DNA of 64,000 nt from JADJWR01 sp964509545. GTDB taxonomy: Bacteria > Pseudomonadota > Gammaproteobacteria > Burkholderiales > Burkholderiaceae_F. The stretch lies in NCBI GenBank assembly GCA_964509545.1, contig CAZDXQ010000015.1, positions 1-64,000 on the forward strand, in the 5' to 3' direction. The position numbers were made by a program, and so were the translations under genes. The notes beneath the pieces are model-generated. The model did not search any database. It saw only the letters and a list, made by a program, of their open reading frames with translations, and was not told the origin of the DNA. Positions within the stretch are counted from its first letter, which is position 1. The number at the start of each line of letters is the position of its first letter. Shown here piece by piece: positions 18,929-27,738 of this stretch.

Positions 18929-20755
18929 ATGGACAAGCTCACCGACACCCGCGCACTCGTGCGCGGACGCATCGCCGCGCTGCGCGGCGCACTGCGCACC
19001 CACGGTCTTGCGGCCTGGCTGCTGCCGTCGGCCGACCCTCATCTTTCCGAGTATCTGCCGGAGCGCTGGCAGGGGCGCGAATGGGCCAGCGGCTTCACTG
19101 GCTCGGCCGGAACGCTGGTCGTCACCGCTGATGTCGCCGGGCTGTGGGTCGATTCGCGCTACTGGGCGCAGGCGGAAGCGCAGACCGCCGGCACGGGCAT
19201 CGACGTGATGAAGATCGCAGGCAGCACCAGTCCCGGCCACGTCGACTGGCTGGCCGAGCACCTTCCCCCGGGCAGCGTCGTCGGCGCCGATGGCGCGGTG
19301 CTTTCGCTGGCGAGCGCCCGCGCCCTGAAGGAGAAGCTGGAGCCGCGCGGCATCGGGCTGCGCACCGATGTCGATCTGCTCGACAGCGTATGGCCGCAGC
19401 GGCCCGGCCTGCCGATGGCCTCGGTCTACGAGCACCCGGCGCCGTACGCGCCGACGCCGCGCGCCGAGAAGCTGGCGATGATCCGTGCCGAAATGCGCGC
19501 CGCCGGCGCCACGGCGCATTTCGTCTCCACACTCGACGACATCGCCTGGATCACCAACCTGCGCGGCGCCGATGTCTCCTACAACCCGGTGTTCACGGCG
19601 CACCTGCTCGTGCGCGGCGACGACGCCCTGCTGTTCGTCGGCGATGGCAAGGTCGCCCCGGCGCTGCGTTCAAAGCTGGCCGAAGATGGCATCACGCTGG
19701 CGCCTTATGGCGACGCCGCCGGCGCGCTGGCGTCGCTGCCGGCGGCGACGGCGTTGCTGCTCGACCCGCGCCGGATCACGCTCGCTTTTCGCGAGGCGGT
19801 GCCGGGCCAGGTCAAGGTGATCGAGGCGATCAATCCGTCGACGCTTGCCAAGAGCCGCAAGACCGAGTCCGAGATTGCCTTCGTGCGCCAGGCGATGGAG
19901 CAGGACGGCGCGGCGCTGGCGGAGTTCTTCGCCTGGTTCGAATCCGCGCTCGGCCACGAGCGGATCACCGAACTGACGATCGACGAGAAAATCACCGCCG
20001 CGCGGTCGCGCCGGCCGGGTTTCGTCTGCCCGAGTTTTTCCACCATCGCCGGCTTCAACGCCAACGGCGCGCTGCCGCACTATCGGGCCACCGAGGAATC
20101 GCATGCGCTGATCGGCGAAGCGGGACGCACCGGCGACGGGCTGCTGCTGATCGACTCCGGCGGCCAGTACCCGGGCGGCACCACCGACATCACGCGCGTG
20201 GTCGGCGTCGGCACCACGACGCGCGAGCAGCGTATCGACTTCACCCGCGTGCTCAAGGGCATGATCGCGCTGTCGCGGGCGAAGTTTCCGCGCGGCACGC
20301 GTTCGCCGACGCTCGATGCGCTGGCGCGGGCGCCGATCTGGGCGGCCGGCTGCGACTACGGCCACGGCACGGGGCACGGCGTCGGCTACTTCCTAAATGT
20401 GCACGAAGGGCCGCACGGCATCACGCCGCACCTCGCGCCCGAGCCGCAGACGGCAATGCTGCCGGGCATGATCACCAGCAACGAGCCGGGACTGTATCGC
20501 CCCGGCCGCTGGGGCGTGCGCATCGAGAACCTCGTGCTTGCGGTGCCGGCCGAGGCGACCGAGTTCGGCGAGTTCCTGCAGTTCGAGACGCTGACGCTGT
20601 GTCCAATCGATACCCGCTGCATCGAGCGCGAACTGTTGAGCGCCGACGAGATCGCCTGGCTCAATGCCTACCACGCCGAGGTGCTGCGGCGGGTCGGCCC
20701 GCTCGTGGCCGGGCCGGCGCTGGCCTGGCTCGAGCAGCGCACGCAGCCGATCTGA
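18929..20755 (+). CDS. pepP: Xaa-Pro aminopeptidase (M24B, aminopeptidase P)
   Basis: A 608-residue enzyme of the long, three-domain aminopeptidase P class. The C-terminal pita-bread domain shows the five metal ligands in order: Asp in LLIDSGGQ, Asp in TTDITR, His in GHGTGHGVGYFLNVHEGP, Glu in SNEPG and Glu in VRIENLV. It removes N-terminal residues preceding proline and is cytoplasmic. CGGAG lies before the ATG at 18929. The gene symbol is by family; this long form is sometimes named differently. Confidence 0.92.
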   Translation: MDKLTDTRALVRGRIAALRGALRTHGLAAWLLPSADPHLSEYLPERWQGREWASGFTGSAGTLVVTADVAGLWVDSRYWAQAEAQTAGTGIDVMKIAGSTSPGHVDWLAEHLPPGSVVGADGAVLSLASARALKEKLEPRGIGLRTDVDLLDSVWPQRPGLPMASVYEHPAPYAPTPRAEKLAMIRAEMRAAGATAHFVSTLDDIAWITNLRGADVSYNPVFTAHLLVRGDDALLFVGDGKVAPALRSKLAEDGITLAPYGDAAGALASLPAATALLLDPRRITLAFREAVPGQVKVIEAINPSTLAKSRKTESEIAFVRQAMEQDGAALAEFFAWFESALGHERITELTIDEKITAARSRRPGFVCPSFSTIAGFNANGALPHYRATEESHALIGEAGRTGDGLLLIDSGGQYPGGTTDITRVVGVGTTTREQRIDFTRVLKGMIALSRAKFPRGTRSPTLDALARAPIWAAGCDYGHGTGHGVGYFLNVHEGPHGITPHLAPEPQTAMLPGMITSNEPGLYRPGRWGVRIENLVLAVPAEATEFGEFLQFETLTLCPIDTRCIERELLSADEIAWLNAYHAEVLRRVGPLVAGPALAWLEQRTQPI

Positions 20756-20829
20756 GGCCAAACGCGCTCATCCGTAACGCTTCGCCCGGGCGGTCTGCGC
20801 CCGCGCCCGCCGCAGATCGATTCGGCTGT

Positions 20830-21012
20830 TACACTGCGTCCCGCGGTATGTGACCAGCGCCGTCGTGACATCTGCCGACGGTTCATCGCCGCAGTCAATC
20901 CTGACCTGCTTTATCACCCTGTTCGTCTGCAGTCCGCTGGTCGATGAACGCCTGAGAAATCGGAGTCTGACCCCGATTTCCGGCGGCGGACCGACCTCTC
21001 GAGAGTCTTTAG
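20830..21012 (+). promoter_or_regulatory. Candidate rhlE promoter and long leader
   Basis: An extended -10, TGTTACACT (hexamer 20830-20835), would start transcription near 20842 and give a leader of about 171 nt. The hexamer and its TACACTGCG context equal those of the cspA promoter candidate. The leader contains the hairpin at 20956-20980. Long leaders are common for cold-induced helicases and CspA proteins. Confidence 0.45.
20956..20980. repeat. REP-like hairpin in the rhlE leader
   Basis: GAAATCGG (20956-20963) pairs perfectly with CCGATTTC (20973-20980) around a nine-base loop containing GTCTGAC. From memory, hairpins of this GTCTGACCCC type occur as dispersed repeats near REP-associated transposases in proteobacteria; only one copy was noticed here. 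Confidence 0.5.
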
Positions 21013-22455
<1,443 letters not shown>

Positions 22456-22556
22456 CGCGCGCCGGCGCGTCGCTGCGCCGGTCGAACGGACCTCCGGTCG
22501 ATACCGAAAGGACTCTGCCGCAGCCCTGAAACTCGCCGCGGCGGCGCCGATGCGCC

Positions 22557-23627
22557 TCAACCGCGCAGGTCGATCACGCGCACACGGACGCGACGCGGCT
22601 TGCCGTCGCGCTCGACGGTGAGTTCGGCCATGTTGTCGACGCCGACCCGGTCCAGTTCGGCGACGAAGGTCGACAGCGTTTCCACGCGCCGGCCGTTGAC
22701 GGCGACGATCACGTCGCCCAGGTCGCCGCTGCGCTGGTCGAGCGGCTGCAATCCCGCCTGAGCGGCCGGCGTGCCACGGCCGACGCGGGCGATGACCACG
22801 CCGGAGATGCCGGCGCGCGCGACCAGATCCGGGCGCACCGGGCTGATGCCGATGCCGGGCAGCGGAGCGCGTCCACGCGTGATCAGCACGGGCACGATGC
22901 GGTTGACCAGATCGACGGGGATGGCGAAGCCGACCCCCGCCGATGAGCCGCTGGCGGAGCGGATGGCCGAATTGACCCCGATCAGCCGCCCGGCGGAATC
23001 GAGCAACGGGCCGCCCGAGTTGCCCGGATTGATCGCGGCGTCGGTCTGAATCACACCGGCCACCTCGCGAAAGTCGGTCGTCGGCAGTTCACGATCCAGC
23101 GCGCTGACGATGCCCTGCGTCAGCGTGCGCTGCAGGCCGAAGGGATTGCCGATGGCATAGACGGACTGGCCGATGCGCAGGTCGCGGGAGGCGCCGAGCG
23201 GGATGGGACGCAGCCCCGGCGGCAACTTGGTCAGCTTCACCACCGCGAGATCGTATTCCGGCGCGGTGCCAACGACGCGCGCCTCGATGGCATCCGAAGA
23301 ATCGAGCCGCACGAACACGCGCCGCGCGCCCTCCACCACGTGATGATTGGTCACCACGTGGCCGGCGCTGTCCCAGACGAAACCGCTGCCCGCGCCCTCG
23401 GCGACGGTGGCGGTGAAAAATCCCGTCGCCCGGACCTGCTCGGTGGTGATGTACGCCACGGACGGCGCCGCTTCGTCGAACAGGCGCACCAGCGCCTGTT
23501 CATGCGGCAGCAGCGGCCCGCGCGGCGTGATAGCGCGCGGCTCACCGGCCGCATGGGTCGCGAAGGCGGCGAGCAGCAGGCCGCCAACGGTGGCAAGCAG
23601 CCGAAAACGACGCAACGAAACAAGCAC
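22557..23627 (-). CDS. Trypsin-like periplasmic serine protease with PDZ domain (DegP/HtrA type)
   Basis: A 356-residue protease. Signal peptide (residues 1-25, ending ATHAAG), then the protease domain with His in NHHVVEG, Asp in EYDLAVVKL and Ser in NPGNSGGPL, then one PDZ domain (about 265-355; GVVIARVGRGTPAAQAGL). One PDZ matches the DegS/HhoB-like class rather than two-PDZ DegP. Start is GTG with a very strong GAGGAGGAG upstream; the longer frame has no such site. It probably degrades misfolded envelope proteins. Confidence 0.9.
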   Translation of the reverse strand: MLVSLRRFRLLATVGGLLLAAFATHAAGEPRAITPRGPLLPHEQALVRLFDEAAPSVAYITTEQVRATGFFTATVAEGAGSGFVWDSAGHVVTNHHVVEGARRVFVRLDSSDAIEARVVGTAPEYDLAVVKLTKLPPGLRPIPLGASRDLRIGQSVYAIGNPFGLQRTLTQGIVSALDRELPTTDFREVAGVIQTDAAINPGNSGGPLLDSAGRLIGVNSAIRSASGSSAGVGFAIPVDLVNRIVPVLITRGRAPLPGIGISPVRPDLVARAGISGVVIARVGRGTPAAQAGLQPLDQRSGDLGDVIVAVNGRRVETLSTFVAELDRVGVDNMAELTVERDGKPRRVRVRVIDLRG

Positions 23628-23678
23628 GTCTTCTCCTCCTCGGCGACCGTGCGGCTCGCCGGATGGCGACGTCCGCGA

Positions 23679-23713
23679 CCGCATGCCGCACGGGGTTCCA
23701 GTGCGGCATGCGG
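23679..23713. repeat. Perfect 13-bp inverted repeat between divergent genes
   Basis: CCGCATGCCGCAC (23679-23691) and GTGCGGCATGCGG (23701-23713) are exact reverse complements around a nine-base loop. It lies 52 bp upstream of the protease GTG and 60 bp before the GNAT start. It could be an operator or a hairpin in a leader; no T-run follows on either side, so a simple terminator is unlikely. Confidence 0.7.
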
Positions 23714-23772
23714 CCCGGCCGCCGTGCAAAAATGGGCGCCGTCGCCACCAATTCAAGGATCGTCGCAGCACT

Positions 23773-24054
23773 GTGGGCAGCGATTTCACGGTCACTCACA
23801 ACGCCGCAGGCTCGCGCTTCGAGGTCCGGTTGGGCTGCGGCGTGGCCCGGTGTGACTATCGCATGGACGATGGCGTCATGCTGCTCGTCCACACCGAGGT
23901 ACCGGAGGCAATGGAAGGTCGCGGCATCGCGGCAGCGCTGGTGCGCGCCGCGCTCGAACACGCGGCAGCCGCCGGCCTGCGCGTGCGGCCACGCTGTTCG
24001 TACGTTTCCGCCTATCTCGCCCGTCACCCGCAGTATCGCGGACTGCTCGGCTGA
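23773..24054 (+). CDS. Small GNAT-like acetyltransferase (Acetyltransf_CG type)
   Basis: A 93-residue protein matching the short GCN5-related class YjdJ/Acetyltransf_CG: VHTEVPEAMEGRGIAAALVRAALEHA carries the acetyl-CoA loop (GRGIA), followed by a conserved CSYVSAYLARHPQY. The Cys is characteristic of the class. Start is GTG; AAGGA is rather distant (about 14 bases), so the start is not certain. The substrate is unknown. Confidence 0.85.
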   Translation: MGSDFTVTHNAAGSRFEVRLGCGVARCDYRMDDGVMLLVHTEVPEAMEGRGIAAALVRAALEHAAAAGLRVRPRCSYVSAYLARHPQYRGLLG

Positions 24055-24106
24055 ATCGTTGCCGCCCGGGCAACTGGCCAAGATCCGGCATCTGCCGCTG
24101 CGCCGC

Positions 24107-24661
24107 CTATCGGCAGGGCCGCAGCCGGCGCAGTTGCGTCCGACAGACCCACGGCGGCATCGGCTGCGGCTGCGCCCAAAGGCCGTGGCGCGCGGCGCGC
24201 GCCTGCGCCTGCGCCCGTGCGTACTGCCCGCGTTCGGCACTCGACTGTTCATCGAGATACATCATCAGGTGCCACGCGTGGCCGTGCCGCAGCATCTGTA
24301 ACTGCAGATCGTCGCTGCCGGCCCAGGCGCGGCAAACGTAGCGACCGCGGGCATCGCGCTTGTAGCAGTCGACCCGCACCGGGCGACCGGATATCGCCTG
24401 ATCGAGCGCCCGACGCGCCGCCTCACCGTGCGCCTGCACCCGTTCCGGTGCATCGATGGCGTGCAGGCGGATCGTGACCGTCCGCCGCGCAGACAGGCGC
24501 AGGTCGAAGCTGTCGCCGTCGTCGAACGCGACGGCCTGGCCGTGCGCGCGCAGAACCGTTGCCGTCGACGCGGCAGCACTGCCCGGAGCAAGCAGGGCCA
24601 GCAGCGCTAGGACACCGAGGAGAAATCCGCAGCGCTCGAAAGCGATGGCGACATGACCCAA
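24107..24661 (-). CDS. Exported thermonuclease-like (SNase) protein
   Basis: A staphylococcal-nuclease-fold protein of about 184 residues. A hydrophobic export segment (GFLLGVLALLALLAPGSAAAS) is followed by the nuclease domain with the key residues: Asp in DDGDSFDLRL, Arg and Asp in IRLHAIDAPE, Glu in HGEAARRAL and Arg in DARGRYVCRAW. It should cut DNA and RNA with calcium in the periplasm or outside. No ATG lies in frame near the start; I use a TTG at 24661, which is uncertain. The much larger open frame upstream is antisense to other genes. Confidence 0.8.
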   Translation of the reverse strand: MGHVAIAFERCGFLLGVLALLALLAPGSAAASTATVLRAHGQAVAFDDGDSFDLRLSARRTVTIRLHAIDAPERVQAHGEAARRALDQAISGRPVRVDCYKRDARGRYVCRAWAGSDDLQLQMLRHGHAWHLMMYLDEQSSAERGQYARAQAQARAARHGLWAQPQPMPPWVCRTQLRRLRPCR

Positions 24662-24750
24662 GTCAAGCGAATTGTTGCACGGCCCACGTTCTAGACTTTT
24701 TCCTCGATTACCCTGGGTAGTATGCGACAGCGGTGATACGCTCCGCATCG

Positions 24751-24868
24751 TAGGTTGTGTGGCGGGTTCGACCCGGTGATTCGAGAACGATTCGCGACAC
24801 AACGCTAGGTTGTCTCCTCCACCTCCTCCTTGGTGGTTCAGGCCCGGCCTCGCTGCCGGGCCTTTTTT
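24751..24868 (+). ncRNA. Candidate small RNA with anti-Shine-Dalgarno loop
   Basis: No protein frame covers this stretch, yet it is rich in helices and ends in a strong terminator. A long-range stem pairs 24754-24764 with 24793-24803 (10 of 11). ACAAC at 24799-24803 can instead pair with GTTGT at 24809-24813, and TAGGTTGT occurs twice (24751, 24806), so two folds compete. Next, CCACC (24819-24823) pairs with GGTGG (24832-24836) and displays the loop TCCTCCTT, complementary to AAGGAGGA ribosome-binding sites. Promoter not certain; TAGTAT at 24718 is a -10 candidate. Confidence 0.55.
24841..24868 (+). terminator. Rho-independent terminator of the candidate small RNA
   Basis: GGCCCGGC and GCCGGGCC form a perfect 8-bp stem around CTCGCT, followed by six T. 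No protein gene ends just upstream on this strand (the last, GNAT, ends about 790 bp away), so it must serve a transcript starting inside this gap. Confidence 0.85.
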
Positions 24869-24928
24869 CTTCCGCCCCTCGGGCTGCCGCCGGCGATACA
24901 CTTCCCGGCCACAACGGCCGTCGACCCG

Positions 24929-25246
24929 ATGTTCACCAGAAGCGACAGCTTCGTCGACCTGTCCCTGCGGATCCTCACCGGGGTCATCGTGGCGGGGCTG
25001 ATCGTTGCCCTCGCGCTGCTCCTGTGGAACTTTCTCGCCAAGAACCCGCCGGGTCCCAATTCGGTCCCGGTGGTCGAAGTTGCACCGAAACCGGCGCCGG
25101 CGCCCGATCCGGTCGCGCCGCCGCCGGCCAAGGGTGAAGTGCTGCTCAATCCGGGGCAGGTCTACCGCTGCGTGGTCAACGGCCGCACCGTGTTCTCGGA
25201 ACGCCCCTGTCCAGGCAGTGGCGAGACCGCGCCCGCCAAGCGCTGA
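24929..25246 (+). CDS. Membrane-anchored DUF4124-like protein
   Basis: A 105-residue protein with one N-terminal transmembrane helix (ILTGVIVAGLIVALALLLWNFLA, residues about 14-36), a Pro/Ala linker and a small C-terminal domain GQVYRCVVNGRTVFSERPCPG, which has the two Cys and the YRC...G.....S..PC pattern of DUF4124. Probably periplasmic and disulfide-linked. Function unknown. It begins 60 bp after the small-RNA terminator. Confidence 0.72.
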   Translation: MFTRSDSFVDLSLRILTGVIVAGLIVALALLLWNFLAKNPPGPNSVPVVEVAPKPAPAPDPVAPPPAKGEVLLNPGQVYRCVVNGRTVFSERPCPGSGETAPAKR

Positions 25247-25348
25247 TCTGACAGCGCGGCTTACATCTGGCAAAACTCTCACCGCCGCCGTCGGTGCACG
25301 GTTGGCGCGGCCGGCCGTTGCTTGCTCTACGAACCCAAGGAGGTCGAG

Positions 25349-25780
25349 ATGAGAACCGCACTTGCCGCAGCCGCACTGACCGTCCTCGCCGTGGCCGCCC
25401 CTATCGGCGCCGCACAGGCCAGCTCGGGCGTCACCCTCCGCGTCGATACGCCCGATTTCGGCATCCGCATCGGCACGCCGGTGCGTATCTACGCGCCCGC
25501 GCCGGTGTACGCGCCCGCGCCGGTGTACGCGCCCGCGCCGGTGTACGCGCCTGCCCCGGTGGTCGTGCCCCCCCCGGTGGTCGTGCCCGCGCCGGTGGTC
25601 GTGGCACCGGCGCCGGTGTACGTGCCGCCTGTGCCGGTCTACATGCCCCCGCGTGTCATCGTTGCGGCGCCGGTCGTCTATCCGTACGGCTACCGGCAGG
25701 CGCCGAGGCACTGGAAACACCGCTACGAAAAGGCGCATCGCGACTTCGTTCCCGTCGCCTATCCGCGCGGCCGCTACTAG
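25349..25780 (+). CDS. Exported Pro/Val-rich repeat protein
   Basis: A 143-residue secreted protein: signal peptide (MRTALAAAALTVLAVAAPIGAAQA), a VTLRVDTPDFGIRIG segment, then tandem YAPAPV units and related VVVPPP/VVVPAP units, and a Tyr/His/Arg-rich tail (RHWKHRYEKAHRDF). A perfect AAGGAGGT lies four bases before the ATG, fully complementary to the 16S tail. It shares plan with the protein at 11201. Role unknown; an envelope-associated protein is likely. Confidence 0.78.
   Translation: MRTALAAAALTVLAVAAPIGAAQASSGVTLRVDTPDFGIRIGTPVRIYAPAPVYAPAPVYAPAPVYAPAPVVVPPPVVVPAPVVVAPAPVYVPPVPVYMPPRVIVAAPVVYPYGYRQAPRHWKHRYEKAHRDFVPVAYPRGRY
25490..25561 (+). repeat. Tandem 18-bp repeat inside the Pro/Val-rich gene
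   Basis: The unit TACGCGCCCGCGCCGGTG occurs four times head to tail at 25490, 25508, 25526 and 25544; the first three copies are identical and the fourth differs at two bases. Each encodes Tyr-Ala-Pro-Ala-Pro-Val. Identity at the DNA level suggests recent slippage, so copy number may vary between strains. Confidence 0.93.
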
Positions 25781-25885
25781 TCGCAGCCAAGCCCTCGGGG
25801 CCGCCGCGCCGGGCCCTCGCAGCTTGCTGCACGATCCCCACCGCCTGTGTTTCAATGCACTCCGCAGGGGAGGCGGAGTGCAAGC

Positions 25886-26761
25886 ATGCGAACCGACGGG
25901 CGGGAAAGCGACAACGTAGAAGATCGACGCGGACAAAGCGCAGCGCCCGCAGGGATCCGCATCGGACGTGGCGGACTCGGCGTCGGCACGATTGTGCTGG
26001 CGCTGGTGGCATCGTATTTCCTCGGCATCGATCCGCGCATGGTGCTCGGCATCCTCGGCGGCGATGTCGGCGCACCGACGCAAATCGAGGCGCCGGCCGG
26101 CCCGGCGCCGAAACCATCCGACGATATCGGCCGTTTCGTCGCCGTCGTTCTTGCCGACACCGAGGACACCTGGCGCGTGGTCTTTCGCGATGCCGGCAGC
26201 ACCTATCGTGAACCGAAGCTGGTGCTTTTCAGTGGCGCCTATCCGACCGCCTGCGGCATGGGCCAGTCCGCGGCCGGGCCTTTTTACTGCCCTGCGGATC
26301 AAAAGGTCTACATCGACCTGTCGTTTTTCCGCCAGCTGCAGCAACGCTTCCGCGCCCCCGGCGACTTCGCCCAGGCCTACGTGATCGCACATGAGGTCGG
26401 CCACCATGTGCAGAATCTGCTCGGCATCATGGATAAGACGAGCCAGTTGCGCCAGCGGATGTCCGAGCGCGACTACAACCAGGTCTCGGTCCGGGTCGAA
26501 CTGCAGGCGGATTGCTTCGCCGGGGTCTGGGCCCACCATGCCCAGCGCGTGCGCCAGATCCTCGAACCGGGCGATCTGCAGGAGGCTCTGCGCGCCGCCA
26601 CCGCCATCGGCGACGACGTGCTGCAGAAGCAGTCTCAGGGTTACGCCGTACCCGACTCCTTCACCCACGGCAGCGCCGAACAGCGCGTGCGCTGGTTTCG
26701 CACCGGCTTCGAACGCGGCTCGATGCAGGCGTGCAATACTTTCGAGGCCCGCAACCCCTGA
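25886..26761 (+). CDS. Neutral zinc metallopeptidase (YpfJ/PF04228 family)
   Basis: A 291-residue membrane-anchored protein with an N-terminal helix (GVGTIVLALVASYFLG, residues about 31-47) and the peptidase domain. It has the zinc motif HEVGHH with a downstream Glu (VRVELQADCFAGVWAHHAQ), and CGMG...GPFYCPAD with a likely disulfide. The family is widespread, with physiological substrates unknown. GGAGG lies before the ATG at 25886. Apparently monocistronic. Confidence 0.9.
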   Translation: MRTDGRESDNVEDRRGQSAAPAGIRIGRGGLGVGTIVLALVASYFLGIDPRMVLGILGGDVGAPTQIEAPAGPAPKPSDDIGRFVAVVLADTEDTWRVVFRDAGSTYREPKLVLFSGAYPTACGMGQSAAGPFYCPADQKVYIDLSFFRQLQQRFRAPGDFAQAYVIAHEVGHHVQNLLGIMDKTSQLRQRMSERDYNQVSVRVELQADCFAGVWAHHAQRVRQILEPGDLQEALRAATAIGDDVLQKQSQGYAVPDSFTHGSAEQRVRWFRTGFERGSMQACNTFEARNP

Positions 26762-26938
26762 ACAGGCCGGCGATTGCTCGGGCATCGTTGCCGCTGCAAG
26801 CGCTCGCCTGCGGAAGGTCGGCGCGCGGTCAAGAAACACCTTCCCGCTGCGCGGCTGAACGCATCAGCAGTCGCGGCGCGTCAATGGGTCCCCTCTCGCG
26901 CCGGGAGAAGGCTGAGCGCTTGAAACGGCTCGGCACGC

Positions 26939-27346
26939 TCAGGGCAACTGGATCTTGCCGCCGCCTGCGCCGAAACCGCCGCCACCGCTGAAGGCGCCGG
27001 CTGCGCCCGGCGGCGGCAGCACGATCGACGACGCCTGCTGCCGGCGCAGGTCCTGCAGTTCGCGCACGGCCCGCTCGAAGCCTTCCTTGGCGGCGGCGCC
27101 GTACTTGGCCACCGCCTCGGCCAGCGTCTTCGCCTCGATATCGAAGCTGATCGGCAGCGGCCCGACCGAGGTGAGCATCTGCGCCTCGCCGACGAACAGC
27201 AGCGGCCGCTTGTCGTCGACGCGACCGTCCGCGTTGATGGGCGTCATCATGCGGATCGTGCCGACGCGGCGGTCAGTGACGATTTCCTCGCGATAAAGCG
27301 CGCCGGCGTCCATCTCGGGTTCGCGCGGGTCGGGCCGGTCGGCCAT
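26939..27346 (-). CDS. Conserved hypothetical protein with Gly-rich tail
   Basis: A 135-residue cytoplasmic protein. The core (ALYREEIVTDRRVGTIRMMTPINADG...RPLLFVGEAQMLTSVGPLPISFDIEAKTLAEAVAKYG, read in parts) matches an uncharacterised betaproteobacterial family, and the end is Gly-rich (GAFSGGGGFGAGGGK). CAGGAG seven bases before the ATG at 27346 decides the start; the longer frame is not coding. Divergent from the small ORF at 27386. Confidence 0.7.
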   Translation of the reverse strand: MADRPDPREPEMDAGALYREEIVTDRRVGTIRMMTPINADGRVDDKRPLLFVGEAQMLTSVGPLPISFDIEAKTLAEAVAKYGAAAKEGFERAVRELQDLRRQQASSIVLPPPGAAGAFSGGGGFGAGGGKIQLP

Positions 27347-27385
27347 GGCGTTTCTCCTGAAGCGTTCGGGCTGTGAGGCGCAATT

Positions 27386-27577
27386 ATGCTTGCGGCGACG
27401 ATTGCGGGGGTCGGCATGACGTTGTTCGAATGGCTGGCGCAGGTCTGCCGTGAACTCGGCTGGGGCGTGATGCGGGCGCACGACCTGCTCGACGACACGC
27501 GCTGGTCGGACATGTACGAGCAGGGCCTGACACCGGCGCAGGCGGCGGCGAAGGCGCGCAGCGACGGAATCGCCTAG
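27386..27577 (+). CDS. Small conserved-looking hypothetical protein
   Basis: A 63-residue frame with GAGG seven bases upstream. The N-terminus is mildly hydrophobic (MLAATIAGVGMTLFEWLAQV); the remainder is polar, including HDLLDDTRWSDMYEQGLTPAQAAAKA, which reads like real protein. A Met at residue 11 could be the start. No family recognised. Confidence 0.5.
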   Translation: MLAATIAGVGMTLFEWLAQVCRELGWGVMRAHDLLDDTRWSDMYEQGLTPAQAAAKARSDGIA

Positions 27578-27738
27578 CAGTCTGCGCGGCAGAACGGATC
27601 GAAGCGAAACGGGTGGGGCGAGAGACCAATTCGTCCCGATTTCGAGGCCGCGCACTGACTCGTACGCAACGATAAACCGGAGCGAAGTGGGAATCGCCGC
27701 CGCCCGTTGCAGCCGATGCGCGTCTGCCGCGCAGACGC

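Noticed and set aside
24763..24776. GGGTTCGACCC resembling a tRNA T-arm
   Set aside because: No acceptor stem, anticodon arm or CCA can be built around it; it fits better as a minor hairpin of the candidate small RNA.
25490..25561. Regular 18-bp repeats as a CRISPR-like array
   Set aside because: No spacers between units; they are coding tandem repeats.
24662..26839. Upstream 725 residues of the 910-residue frame ending in the nuclease
   Set aside because: Antisense to the metallopeptidase and Pro/Val-rich genes. Only the last 184 residues form a known domain.
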